A stretch of 64,000 bases of DNA from Arthrobacter sp. SLBN-112 (GCF_030944625.1 NZ_JAUSXY010000001.1:124001-188000); one strand, 5' to 3'. Positions 51,484 through 60,286 are shown, counted from the first letter of the stretch. Numbers and translations are program-made. Notes: generated from the sequence alone by a model not told the origin.

Positions 51484-52170
51484 ATGCCCAGGATTTCAGC
51501 GGCCAGCAACGCCGAACAACGCGCTGACACCCAGCGCCGTATCCTCACAGCCTTCGGCGAGCTCCTCTTCACCCACGGCCTTCCCGGGTTGACCATGACG
51601 GACGTGGCCCGGCACGCAGGGGTGGGCCGTACCGCCGTCTACAACTACTACGCGGATATCGAAGAACTATTGATTTCGTACGCGCTGGAGGAGACGGAGA
51701 AGTTCCTCACGGAGCTGCGCGACTCGCTGGGCCGCCTGGAGAACCCGGTGGAACGGCTGGCCCTGTACGTCCGCGCCCAGGTGGTTGACCTCAGCCGCCG
51801 CCACCTCCCGCCCGGACCGGCCATGGGGGCGGTGCTGTCGCCGTCGTCCTTTGCAAAACTCTCAGACCATGTCAGCGAGCTCAGCACCCTGCTGCAGGGG
51901 ATCCTTCGTGATGGCATGGAGCAGGGCTACCTGCCGGTGGCTGACGTGGGGCAGCAGGCCCAGTTGATCCTGGGCACACTGTCCTCCAGTGCCGCCAGGG
52001 GCAGCGATGAACCTGCCGAGCTGGAAGCGCGCGTGGCCAGGACTGTGCGGTTCATCCAGTTGGGGGCCGGGGCAAGGTTCGACGACGGGGGGCAGCCACT
52101 GCCCGTGGCCGGCCTTCCGGCGGCAGCCGGCCAAGGCGTGATCAGCGCGCCGGGACGGCTGCCGGCGTAA
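51484..52170 (+). CDS. TetR family transcriptional regulator
   Basis: Regulator of 228 residues. The helix-turn-helix spans about 15-62: ADTQRRILTAFGELLFTHGLPGLTMTDVARHAGVGRTAVYNYYADIEELLISYAL. The C-terminal domain is helical up to about residue 190; the last 30 residues are Gly/Pro/Ala-rich and probably disordered. It lies just downstream of the FrnE gene and may control it or itself. There is no ribosome site at the ATG. The end overlaps the convergent LytR_C gene by 29 bases. Confidence 0.9.
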   Translation: MPRISAASNAEQRADTQRRILTAFGELLFTHGLPGLTMTDVARHAGVGRTAVYNYYADIEELLISYALEETEKFLTELRDSLGRLENPVERLALYVRAQVVDLSRRHLPPGPAMGAVLSPSSFAKLSDHVSELSTLLQGILRDGMEQGYLPVADVGQQAQLILGTLSSSAARGSDEPAELEARVARTVRFIQLGAGARFDDGGQPLPVAGLPAAAGQGVISAPGRLPA

Positions 52171-52816
52171 CGGGAAGCTTGTTGGTGTCGGCCGTGCGGC
52201 GGCTTTCCCTGGGGCAGCCTAGTGTGCCGGGGGTCTGGTCCACCAGCTCAGCCGGGACAAGCGCTGCGAAGTCATGGGCCAGGATCACGTCCACGCTGGC
52301 GTCGGTCCTGCTGTCCTGGAAGTAGTCGGACCCCGGCACATTGCGCTGCACCGTGAAGGCGGCGGCCTGCCCGGCCGCACCAGAGACCACCGCTGCAACG
52401 CCCCGGTAGCCGGCGTTGACGTTCGATACGTTGCCCACCGCGAACTTCCGCGCCAGGAACTCATCCGCCACGGAGCGGGCCAGGCCGGCCCGGGTGGTGG
52501 AGTTGTAGACGTTGAGGTTGACCTTGTCATTGGGCGTGTAATCGAACACCGCAGCAGGGCACGACGACACAGGCTTCTGGCTCGGCTCGGCCGTCGGCAC
52601 CTTCAGCCGCCCGTTAATGATGGCCAGGGCAACGATGATGGCGGCGGCGATCATCCCCATTAACAGGACCAGCACCACACCGTGCAGAACGCGGCGGCGG
52701 ACCCGGGCCGTTTCGTCGGCGTCTTTGGCCGCTTCCATCGCAGCCCGCAGCTCGGCGCCGGACACCACACGGTGGCCGTGCAGGACGCTGAGGTCCTTCC
52801 GCCCGCGGCTAGCCAT
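52142..52816 (-). CDS. LytR C-terminal domain membrane protein
   Basis: Bitopic membrane protein of 224 residues. A charged cytoplasmic N-terminus of about 42 residues is followed by one membrane helix (VLHGVVLVLLMGMIAAAIIVALAII, about 43-67), then an outside LytR_C domain: VNLNVYNSTTRAGLARSVADEFLARKFAVGNVSNVN and DVILAHDFAALV. The domain accompanies cell-wall LytR-CpsA-Psr enzymes in other proteins; alone it may bind wall polymers. It overlaps the small upstream gene by 8 bases, so the two are translated together. Confidence 0.88.
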   Translation of the reverse strand: MASRGRKDLSVLHGHRVVSGAELRAAMEAAKDADETARVRRRVLHGVVLVLLMGMIAAAIIVALAIINGRLKVPTAEPSQKPVSSCPAAVFDYTPNDKVNLNVYNSTTRAGLARSVADEFLARKFAVGNVSNVNAGYRGVAAVVSGAAGQAAAFTVQRNVPGSDYFQDSRTDASVDVILAHDFAALVPAELVDQTPGTLGCPRESRRTADTNKLPVTPAAVPAR

Positions 52817-53111
52817 CGAGCACCAGGACCCGGGCGTGGATCGCGGTGCGCTGGTGCAGTGCCGTCCGGACCGCGCGGTGCAGGCCGTCCTCCAGGTAAA
52901 GGGTTCCCTGGTACTGCACCACGTGCGGGAACAAGTCGCCGAAGAATGTGGAGTCTTCGGCCAGCAACGCTTCGAGGTCCAGCGTGCGTTTGGTGGTCAC
53001 CAGTTCGTCCAGCCGGACCGGCCGCGGCGGCAGCGACGCCCACTGTTTCGGGGTGCTGTAACCATGGTCGGGGTAAGGGCGGCCCTCGCCCACAGCTTTG
53101 AATATCACCAT
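52809..53111 (-). CDS. small conserved protein with ParB-like motif, 100 residues
   Basis: Soluble protein conserved in actinobacteria next to LytR_C genes. It starts MVIFKAVGEGRPYPDHGYSTPKQW and has VRLDELVTTKRTLDLEALL, then LFPHVVQYQGTLYLEDGLHRAVRTALHQRTAIHARVLVLDG. The last part resembles the DGxHR-A turn-helix-strand of ParB/sulfiredoxin-like folds. It is sometimes named a VapB-type antitoxin in databases, but I see no toxin partner. A TACTGT word lies just before the start and there is no ribosome site, so the mRNA may be leaderless. Function unknown. Confidence 0.75.
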   Translation of the reverse strand: MVIFKAVGEGRPYPDHGYSTPKQWASLPPRPVRLDELVTTKRTLDLEALLAEDSTFFGDLFPHVVQYQGTLYLEDGLHRAVRTALHQRTAIHARVLVLDG

Positions 53112-53245
53112 GCAACAGTAGGCACCGCGCCGCCCCAGCGAAAGTATCCCGGCGGTCCGGCGCCAGGTTGTAGCCAAACAGTGACCATCCGTCACATCGC
53201 TCCGTTCCCGGGCAACGGGGCGGTTCCTGCTGACAGAATGGAACC

Positions 53246-54175
53246 ATGACCGCATCCGAGTCCCCTGCCATGTCCACACCCGGAACCCGCCTGCCTTCCA
53301 CGCCCCCGCTGGCGCTGCTGCTGGATGTGGACGGGCCGGTGGCAAGCCCGGTGACGCGCGACGTGAAGCCGGACATCATCCTTGACCTGGTGGCACTCGC
53401 AGCGGCCGGAATTCCCGTCGTCTTCAACACCGGCCGCTCGGACGCGTTCATCCGCGAACAGGTCATGGAACCGATGATCGCCGCCGGGATCCCGGCTGGA
53501 ACGGTCATCCACGCCGTTTGCGAAAAGGGGGCCGTATGGTTCAGTTACACCTCCACCGGGCCCGGCCCCATCCACGTGGACAGGGAGCTGGCCGTGCCCG
53601 CAGCGTACGGCGATGACGTCCGGCGCCTGGTGGCGGAGGATTACGCCGCCCACATGTTCTTTGACGAAACCAAACGGGCCATGGTCTCGGTGGAGCAGCA
53701 CATCGACGTGCCCAGCGCCGATTACCTGGCCGAGCAGAAACTGTTCGACGCTGACGCCATGGAGCTCATGGGCCGGCACGGCCTGGGCGTCGTGCGGCTG
53801 GACCACCATGCGCCCAATTCCGACGACGAAGTGGACTACCGGGTGGATCCCACCATCATCTCCACGGACATCGAGTCCGTGCGGCTGGGCAAGGACCTCG
53901 GCGCGAGCCGCGCGGTGGAACTGCTGGCCGCCGAAGGCATCACTCCGCAGGCCTGGCGGACGGTGGGCGATTCCCGGACCGACTATGCGATGGCCGACTG
54001 GCTGCACCACAACGACCACCCGGTCAAGCACGTTGACGTCCGGCCCGCGGATGGCGTGCCCAGCAAGCCCTACCCGGTTCTTACGGCAGCGGACCTGGGG
54101 CTGGAAACCACGGTGATCCACGACGACGCCGGCGGCGCTTTCCTGCGTGCCTGGCGGGAGGCACTGGGCGCCTGA
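53246..54175 (+). CDS. HAD family hydrolase
   Basis: Haloacid-dehalogenase phosphatase of 309 residues, Cof/sucrose-phosphatase-like. Motif I is LALLLDVDGPVASPV with the nucleophile Asp and the general acid Asp two positions on; motif II is the Thr of VVFNTGRSD; Lys of RLGKDLGASRAVELL and motif IV WRTVGDSRTDYAMADWL complete the site. A cap domain sits between. It precedes a Stealth phosphotransferase gene by 50 bases, which suggests a joint role in a sugar-phosphate polymer or its precursor, though this is inference. Confidence 0.88.
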   Translation: MTASESPAMSTPGTRLPSTPPLALLLDVDGPVASPVTRDVKPDIILDLVALAAAGIPVVFNTGRSDAFIREQVMEPMIAAGIPAGTVIHAVCEKGAVWFSYTSTGPGPIHVDRELAVPAAYGDDVRRLVAEDYAAHMFFDETKRAMVSVEQHIDVPSADYLAEQKLFDADAMELMGRHGLGVVRLDHHAPNSDDEVDYRVDPTIISTDIESVRLGKDLGASRAVELLAAEGITPQAWRTVGDSRTDYAMADWLHHNDHPVKHVDVRPADGVPSKPYPVLTAADLGLETTVIHDDAGGAFLRAWREALGA

Positions 54176-54224
54176 GCCCCTGCCGCGGCGGTCCGAAACC
54201 TGCTGTTACCACGGCAGGACTATC

Positions 54225-55862
54225 ATGCAGGTAAGAAAGCTTACTTCGACCACCACGGAGACAACCATTACAGAAGCACCGGTCCAGGACGAGGTCTACT
54301 ACGGCGGCCAAGCGTCCGTGGAGGAACAATTTCACGCTGAGATCACGTCGGCGGCGGCGGAGCAGCGGCTCAGGCACCGCCCCGACGTCATCCGGCACAA
54401 GGGCCGATACGCCCTGATCAACGACACCAGGACCCCTTACCAGGCCATGGTGGAAGACCTGCTGTTCCTGCGCAACGTCCTGGCGAACGCGGGCCTCGCC
54501 TACCTCCTGGTCCGCGGCAACAACGACCGGCCCGTGGTGGCGCTGGACTGGAAGAACCGGAAGAAACTCCGCGGGGCCCTGGTGGAGGCCTGCCGGGACG
54601 AGCCCTTCTACTCCATGACCGTGGATGCCAAGAAGAAGACCTCCGTCCTGGTGGCCGACGGTGAGCTGTCCTCCAACCGGCAGGCACGGATCTTCCGCCT
54701 GTACCGCCCGCGGGTGGAACCGGTGGGCGGTTTCGAATTCGGCGCGTCCGCCGGCGTCCAGATCGAGCTGTGGTCCTTCGAAGGCGAGGAACTGATCCTC
54801 CCCATCGAGAACTCCCTGACCCGCCGGACCATGCTGCGGCAGGACGCTGTCCGCGGCACCGTGGAACGCTACGGCCACACCTGGCCCACCATCGAGAACA
54901 TGTTTGCCGACCATGCCAGCGACATCAGCTTCGACATCGACCTGGTCTTTTCCTGGGTGGACGGAAGCTCTTCGGAATACATTGCCGCCCGCCGCGCGCA
55001 ACAGCAGGGCGTGGTCCTTGGCGAAGGCGACGACCACGAGGCCCGGTTCCGGCAGATCAATGAACTGAAGTACGCACTGCGCTCCGTATACATGTTCGCC
55101 CCGTGGATCCGCCGCATCTTCATCGCCACGGACTCCCCCGCTCCCGCCTGGCTGGCAGAGCACCCGTCCGTCACGATCGTCCGCAGCGAAGAGTTCTTTG
55201 CCGATTCCTCCGTGCTGCCCACGCACAATTCCCAGGCAGTCGAATGCCAGCTGCACCACATCGAGGGGTTGTCCGAGCACTTCCTCTACTCCAACGACGA
55301 CATGTTCTTTGGCCGGCCGGTAGGCCCGGACATGTTCTTCACCCCTGGCGGCATCACCAAGTTCATCGAGGCCGAAACCAGGATCGGCCTCGGCGAGAAC
55401 GCCGCGGAGCGCAGCGGGTTTGAAAACGCCGCCCGGGTCAACCGCAAGCTCCTCTGGAACCGGTTCGGCCGGATCACCACCCGCCACCTGGAGCACACCG
55501 CGGCTCCCCTGCGGCGCAGCCTCGTAGCCCAGATGGAGGAGGAGTTCCCGGAAGAGTTCCGGAAGACGGCGGCAAGCAGGTTCCGCGCGGCCGACAACAT
55601 TTCCGTCACCAACTCGTTCTACCACTACTACGCCCTGCTGACGGGGCGCGCCGTCACGCAGACAGCCGCGAAGGTGCGCTACGTGGACACCACCATGCGG
55701 GCGGGGCTGAACTACCTGCCGAAGCTCCTCGCCAAGCGGAACATGGACTTCTTCTGCCTGAACGACGGGAGTTTCCCCGAAGTCAGTGCCGACGAGCGCG
55801 CAGAAGCCGTGACCGGCTTCCTGGAAAAGTACTTCCCCATCAAGGCGCCCTGGGAAAAGTAA
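54225..55862 (+). CDS. Stealth family sugar-phosphotransferase
   Basis: Protein of 545 residues in the Stealth family, whose members link hexose-1-phosphates into capsule-like polymers and are related to human GlcNAc-1-phosphotransferase. CR1 is FDIDLVFSWVDGSS; CR2 runs through ARFRQINELKYALRSVYMFAPWIRRIFIATDS; the following QAVECQLHHIEGLSEHFLYSNDDMFFG is the strongly conserved catalytic region; CR3 is near TRHLEHTAAPLRRS; CR4 near the C-terminus includes FFCLNDGSF. An N-terminal extension of about 220 residues precedes CR1. AGGAC precedes the ATG at 54225. It probably modifies the cell envelope. A perfect terminator follows. Confidence 0.92.
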   Translation: MQVRKLTSTTTETTITEAPVQDEVYYGGQASVEEQFHAEITSAAAEQRLRHRPDVIRHKGRYALINDTRTPYQAMVEDLLFLRNVLANAGLAYLLVRGNNDRPVVALDWKNRKKLRGALVEACRDEPFYSMTVDAKKKTSVLVADGELSSNRQARIFRLYRPRVEPVGGFEFGASAGVQIELWSFEGEELILPIENSLTRRTMLRQDAVRGTVERYGHTWPTIENMFADHASDISFDIDLVFSWVDGSSSEYIAARRAQQQGVVLGEGDDHEARFRQINELKYALRSVYMFAPWIRRIFIATDSPAPAWLAEHPSVTIVRSEEFFADSSVLPTHNSQAVECQLHHIEGLSEHFLYSNDDMFFGRPVGPDMFFTPGGITKFIEAETRIGLGENAAERSGFENAARVNRKLLWNRFGRITTRHLEHTAAPLRRSLVAQMEEEFPEEFRKTAASRFRAADNISVTNSFYHYYALLTGRAVTQTAAKVRYVDTTMRAGLNYLPKLLAKRNMDFFCLNDGSFPEVSADERAEAVTGFLEKYFPIKAPWEK

Positions 55863-55888
55863 GTCCGGGCACGAATGCCCGGACTTAC
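55859..55888 (+). terminator. 13-bp perfect hairpin after the Stealth gene
   Basis: gtaagtccgggca (55859-55871), loop CGAA, and the exact complement (55876-55888). The stem includes the stop codon. It separates the gene from a convergent phosphodiesterase gene. Confidence 0.75.
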
Positions 55889-55917
55889 CGACTGACTCTC
55901 CCCGGGACCCGCAGCTA

Positions 55918-56847
55918 CTAGTTCCGGCTGCTCACTCCCTGCTTGGTGCTGCGGCGCTGCTTGGCGGTTTCCGGGATCCGGACTCCGGCAGCTTCCAGGC
56001 GCCGGGCGGTTTCCTCAGGCGAGACGTACTCACCCACAGTGGCCGCATGGCCCATCGGCACCACAGAGTGCACAATCGTGTGCTCGTACACGTGCACCAG
56101 GTTGAAGGCCTGGCCGCCGTCCTGCCCGCGGGTGCCTCCCACCGGAACGTTGAGGTCTTGGGTGTAGCAGGAGGCGGAAGCGACCGAGACCGGGACGCCG
56201 GCGAAACTGGCCGTGGTGGAGTAATGCAGGTGGCCGGCCAGGATGGTGCGGACGTCAGAGTTACGGACCACCGCTGCCAGCGAGGCTTGGTCGCGCAGTT
56301 CCACCAGTACCGAAAGATCGAGTACCGACGGGACCGGCGGGTGGTGAAGCGCCAGGATGGTTCCGTCCGGGGCAGGCGTTTCCAGCTGCCGCGCCAGCCA
56401 CTCCAGCTGCCCGGCACTCAGCTCGCCGTGGTGGAACCCGGGGACGGTGGTGTCCAGGGTGATGACGCGCAACCCGTTGATGAAATAGCTGTGGTCCACC
56501 GGTTCATCGGTGCCGGGCTGGTCCAGCAGGCCCCGGCGGAAGTTTGCGCGGTCGTCATGGTTTCCCATGGCCCAGATCACCTTGGCGCCGAGCTCCTCGC
56601 ACGCAGGGTCCACGATGGCCCGCAGTTTCACATACGCTTCGGGATCGCCCTTGTCCGCAAGGTCGCCCGTGAAAATCACTGCCTCCGGCCTGGCGCCGGA
56701 CGCTTTGACTTCCTCGAAGAGCTGGATGAGGCGTGCTTCGCTGTCGACGGTTCCGTAGAGGGGTTCTGGACCTCCCAACAGGTGGGGATCGCTCAAGTGG
56801 AGTAGGAAGTGGCGTGGCCGGGGATGCTCGGCCTCGATGTGCTCCAT
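55918..56847 (-). CDS. CpdA-type 3',5'-cyclic-nucleotide phosphodiesterase (metallophosphoesterase)
   Basis: Class III phosphodiesterase of 309 residues with a binuclear metal site. The ligands are in [49 protein letters not shown] and [11 protein letters not shown], the full CpdA/Icc pattern. It should hydrolyse cAMP or a related cyclic nucleotide; other phosphoester substrates are possible for this family. The 309-residue length agrees with actinobacterial members such as Rv0805. An AT-rich promoter region lies upstream. Confidence 0.88.
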   Translation of the reverse strand: MEHIEAEHPRPRHFLLHLSDPHLLGGPEPLYGTVDSEARLIQLFEEVKASGARPEAVIFTGDLADKGDPEAYVKLRAIVDPACEELGAKVIWAMGNHDDRANFRRGLLDQPGTDEPVDHSYFINGLRVITLDTTVPGFHHGELSAGQLEWLARQLETPAPDGTILALHHPPVPSVLDLSVLVELRDQASLAAVVRNSDVRTILAGHLHYSTTASFAGVPVSVASASCYTQDLNVPVGGTRGQDGGQAFNLVHVYEHTIVHSVVPMGHAATVGEYVSPEETARRLEAAGVRIPETAKQRRSTKQGVSSRN

Positions 56848-56895
56848 TGCTACCTCTATGGTCGGTGGGAAGCCGTTCTTCCCTTGTACCCTTCA

Positions 56896-56925
56896 GTAAT
56901 ATTTATCCAATCAGACATTTGGCAA
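56896..56925 (-). promoter_or_regulatory. promoter candidate for the phosphodiesterase gene
   Basis: On the minus strand TTGCCA (56920-56925) and TATTAC (56896-56901) are 18 bases apart in an unusually AT-rich stretch, about 50 bases before the gene. Confidence 0.45.
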
Positions 56926-56954
56926 ACTTGGGGTGAATCGCCGGAGCTGATGTG

Positions 56955-56986
56955 GAAAAAATAAAAAGAACTGCGCTTCTGCAGAC
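56955..56986 (-). terminator. terminator after the glutathione peroxidase gene
   Basis: On the minus strand a short CTGC/GCAG stem is followed by TTCTTTTTATTTTTT, the longest T-run in the window. It lies 22 bases after the stop of the peroxidase gene. Confidence 0.6.
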
Positions 56987-57008
56987 TTAATTCGGCCGGC
57001 CCGGCCTT

Positions 57009-57521
57009 TCAGCCCAGCGCTTCCTCGATCGCTTCGATGACCTTGGGCGAATCCGACTCGACGGTGGGACCGAACCTGGCCATGACAGTGCCGTCACGGC
57101 CCACCAGGAACTTCTCGAAATTCCATTTCACCATCCCGGGCAGCAAACCGTTCCGGAACTTGGTCAGCTCGGAATACAGCAGGTGCTGGTTCCGGCCACG
57201 GACGTCCGCCTTGGCAGTCAGTGGGAACGTAACCCCGAAGTTGCGCTCGCAGAACTCCGCGATTTCGCTGTCCGTTCCGGGCTCCTGGCCGGCGAACTGG
57301 TTGCACGGGACACCCAGGATCTCGAACCCGCGCTCGCGGAACTTTCCGTAGAGGGCCTCCAGGCCGGCGTACTGGGGCGTGAAGCCGCAGTTGGAGGCGA
57401 CGTTGACCACCAACACGACTTTTCCCCTGAATTGGCCGAAACTCGTCCTGGTGCCGTCATTGAGGTGCAGCGGGATCGGGTAGAGGGGTGCCGGGCGCCG
57501 TGTCTGCGGAAGGAAGCTCAT
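57009..57521 (-). CDS. glutathione peroxidase family protein (thiol peroxidase)
   Basis: Peroxidase of 170 residues reducing hydroperoxides. The peroxidatic Cys45 is in NVASNCGFTPQY; the Gln of GVPCNQFAGQEP and the Trp of VKWNFEKFLV complete the catalytic group. Cys91 in IAEFCERNFG is at the place of the resolving Cys in thioredoxin-dependent GPx, so thioredoxin or mycoredoxin is a more likely reductant than glutathione, which actinobacteria lack. The ATG at 57519-57521 gives the family's normal length; its ribosome site is weak. Confidence 0.9.
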   Translation of the reverse strand: MSFLPQTRRPAPLYPIPLHLNDGTRTSFGQFRGKVVLVVNVASNCGFTPQYAGLEALYGKFRERGFEILGVPCNQFAGQEPGTDSEIAEFCERNFGVTFPLTAKADVRGRNQHLLYSELTKFRNGLLPGMVKWNFEKFLVGRDGTVMARFGPTVESDSPKVIEAIEEALG

Positions 57522-57578
57522 ACGGGGAATTCGTTGCCGTCGGCACGGTGTACGGGTCCGGACCAAAAATTCCTTGGC

Positions 57579-57872
57579 CTACGACGTCGTCGGGGCGGGT
57601 GTGGGCTCGAGCGTGGTCGGAGCCGGTGCCGGCTCGAGCGTCGTGGGGGCAGGCGCCGGCTCGAGCGTCGTCGGTGCAGGCGCCGGGTCAATCGTCGTCG
57701 GGACGGGTGCCGGCTCGACCGTCGTGGGGGCAGGCGCCGGCTCGACCGTCGTCGGTGCAGGCGCCGGCTCAACCGTCGTCGGTGCAGGCGCCGGCTCGAC
57801 CGTCGTCGGTGCAGGCGCCGGCTCAACCGTCGTCGGTGCAGGCGCCGGCTCAACCGTCGTCGGAGCAGGCGC
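57579..57872 (-). repeat. 27-base tandem repeats coding EPAPAPTTV units
   Basis: About eleven 27-base units code for nine-residue repeats, EPAPAPTTV near the start changing to EPAPAPTTL and a final EPTPAPTTS before the stop. They form the C-terminal end of the M23 peptidase. Near-identity of neighbouring units points to recent slippage or unequal exchange. Confidence 0.85.
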
Positions 57873-59073
57873 CGGAGCTGGCTCAGTGGGTGCGGGAGTC
57901 GGATCAGCCGGTAACGGCGACGGCGACGGATCAGTGGGTGTGGCAGTTGGATCCGTCGGTGACGGCGACGGGGACGCCGTCGGGACGCTGGGTGCAGGGT
58001 CGGACGATGGCGACGGCGCACCGGGCGAAGGCGCTGCAGCCGCCGGCGGGGCCGACGTCGTCAACTGCCCATTGGACGTTGGCAGGACGGTGCCGTATTG
58101 CTCCGTGGCAGGCAGCAGCGGCGACGGCACGGGCGATGCTTCCAGGCCGGCGGCCGGGGACGTGCCGCGGTCCACCAGGAGCGGGATGGTCCAGCTGATC
58201 CTGCCGTCGGACAACCCCGGGCCGGGACCGTAGGAAACCATGCCGGCGGGAAGCGCTTGGCCCAGGGCGCGGAGCTGCAGGAAGTTCCAGTTCAACGGAT
58301 TGGTGTAGCGGCCGTTCTGGATGGTCTCGAAGTGCAGGTGGCAGCCCGTGGACCAGCCGGTGGTTCCCACGCGGGCGATGACCTGGCCCACCTGCACCCG
58401 GTCCCCGGTGTGGACGCCAATGGACTCAAGGTGGTTGTAGGTGGTGATGAGGCCGTCGCCGTGATCGATCTCCACCCGGTTGCCACCGCCCCCAGGGATG
58501 CCATCCTGCAGCCCGGACCACCCCGGCGTCGGCCGCATAGACAGGGGTTCCGCAGGCGGCCGCATAGTCCTGGCCAAGGTGGAAGTCCCCCGCCGTCCCA
58601 CTGAGTGGACTCACCCGGAAACCGAAGGGCGAGCTCGGAACGAGCAACTGGAGCGGTGCCATCAGGTAGCCTGCCGGTGGCCGGCCCACACCTGCCGGTC
58701 CGACTGTCAGGCCGGTCGATGGATCCTGGAAACCGCCGATCGCCGCATGCGGGAAAGCCAGGGTGGCATGTGGATCGGAGGCGATCGCCGGCGGAAGGGA
58801 CCCGGCACCAACCTGGTCCGAGGCCGGCGCCTCAGGGTTGCCTTGCACCGGCCGGGTGTTGTCAGCCCCGACCGCCCCGACCGACGCCGCGGCACCGGGA
58901 GTCCCGGTCCGGTCCACCGCCCCGGCCAACCGGACCGGCCCCGCTGAATCGATGGAAAGATTGACCGCATAGACGGAAGCCGCGAGCACACCGGCAGCCG
59001 CCAGGGCACGGGCCATGTGGGGGAATGTACGCTGGACCGGTTTGCTGTTACCGGGCACCCAATGCTTGCCCAT
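57579..59073 (-). pseudogene. M23 family metallopeptidase with Pro/Thr repeat tail, frameshifted
   Basis: Secreted or anchored murein endopeptidase. It starts at the ATG 59071-59073 (GGAG eight bases before) with a membrane segment (MARALAAAGVLAASVYAVNL). The peptidase domain begins [47 protein letters not shown] in one frame and continues [24 protein letters not shown], then [15 protein letters not shown] in another. The zinc ligands (His and Asp of HLGQDY, His of HLHF) are thus split between frames. The break is at a run of five G on the minus strand (58489-58493); with four the frame is restored. The span is 1,495 bases, 3n+1. The C-terminus is Pro/Ser/Thr-rich with 27-base repeats. Confidence 0.85.
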
Positions 59074-59260
59074 TGATTCACTCCAGGACGGGGCGTGCCG
59101 CACGTTGTCTCGACGGTACGTCCCATGGGACCACAGCTCAGTCCGCCGGGGAACCCTGGAGCAGGACAATGCGGGTTTTTTGTGGGTCGTCAGGGGTGGG
59201 GTGGCGCCTGCTCCCTGCTCCGAAGACTGACGCGCTCGCCGAAATGGGCAAGAATGGCTC

Positions 59261-60197
59261 ATGCGCAATGCCCTTCGTACGTGGCGGGATGAAATCAAGA
59301 AGACGTTCTCCGGGAACGCCGACGCACCGCCGGAATGGTCGCTGCGGCTCGCGGAGGGCGACGACGCCGGCTACCACTTGCCGGGTTCGGCGGTGTGGGC
59401 GGTGCACGGCTCCATGTCACCCATCGTGGGGGGAATCCGGACGCTGCTGATGCAGTCGCTCCATCCCGGGGCCTTGGCAGGCGTACACGAGCACTCCAAT
59501 TTCCGCGAGGATCCCCTCCGCCGGCTGGCCAATACCATCCGCTGGATTTTCACGGTGACCTACGGTTCCACGGCTGCCGCAGAAGAGGCATCACGGCGCG
59601 TCCGCCGCCTCCATGAGCCGGTGCAAGGCAGCTACCAGGACAACGACGGCGCGGCACGCGCGTACAGCGCCAACGATCCAGGGCTGGCGGCCTGGATCCA
59701 CATCGCCTTTACGGACGGGTTCCTGGCCGCCCACAAAATCTGGGGCGGCCCCATCCCCGGCGGAGAGGATGCGTATGTCCGCGAGTGGGCCCAGGCCGGC
59801 CGGCTCATGGGCGTGCAGGATCCGCCGGTCAGCGGGGCGCAGATGCGCAGCCAGTTGGACGCCTGGTATGAGCAGGGCGAACTGCGGGCAGACAGCCGGG
59901 TAAAGGAAACGGTGGAGTTCATCCGCAACGCTCCCCTCCATCCCCTTTTGAGGCCGGGCTACCGCGTCTTGTTTGCCGGTGCCGTCTACAGTTTTGGAGC
60001 CCCGGTACCGCCGGATGCTGGGCCTTACTGTTCCACGGCTGGGTCCCTTCCCCTTGCCGGTGAGGCTGGCAACGAAGGTGGTGCTCGGCGTCGTCCATCT
60101 CGCCCTTGGCGGCCTTCGCAGGCGCAAGGGTCCCAGCGAATCAGCTGCCCTGGAGCGGCTGGGGCGCCTGGGCGAACCCGCCGCGGATTTGGCCTGA
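59261..60197 (+). pseudogene. MpaB/DUF2236 family oxygenase-like protein, frameshifted near the 3' end
   Basis: Soluble alpha-helical heme-type protein of the latex-clearing-protein/MpaB (DUF2236) family. GSAVWAVHGSMSPIVGGIRTLLMQSLHPGALAGVHEHSNFREDPLRRL contains the conserved Arg and His region, and ANDPGLAAWIHIAFTDGFLAAH the next motif. The main frame runs to 60238 but after GAVYS its sequence is unlike the family; one base less in the T-run at 59992-59995 would give LEPRYRRMLGL, then PVRLATKVVLGVVHLALGG and end at 60197. The span is 937 bases, 3n+1. The correct product is therefore about 311 residues. Divergent from the M23 gene. Confidence 0.82.
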
Positions 60198-60244
60198 CCT
60201 GCCGCCCGCCATCCCATGGGGAACGCCTCGTGGATTAAACGGAA

Positions 60245-60278
60245 GAACCCGGTCCTGGCAGCTGCCAGGACCGGGTTC
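60245..60278. terminator. 34-bp palindrome between the MpaB-like gene and tRNA-Ser
   Basis: gaacccggtcctggca (60245-60260) and its exact complement (60263-60278) with a GC centre. It lies between convergent transcripts and probably terminates both. Confidence 0.75.
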
Positions 60279-60286
60279 CCAACCGG

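Noticed and set aside
52809..53111. VapB-type antitoxin
   Set aside because: No PIN-domain toxin is adjacent, and the partner overlapping gene is a LytR_C membrane protein, so a toxin-antitoxin reading lacks support.
57579..57872. CRISPR or intergenic repeat reading of the 27-base units
   Set aside because: They are contiguous, without spacers, and code for the tail of the M23 peptidase in one open frame.
57574..58233. Gly/Ala/Ser/Val repeat protein on the plus strand
   Set aside because: It is the complement of the Pro/Thr repeats of the M23 gene and has no ribosome site or independent features.
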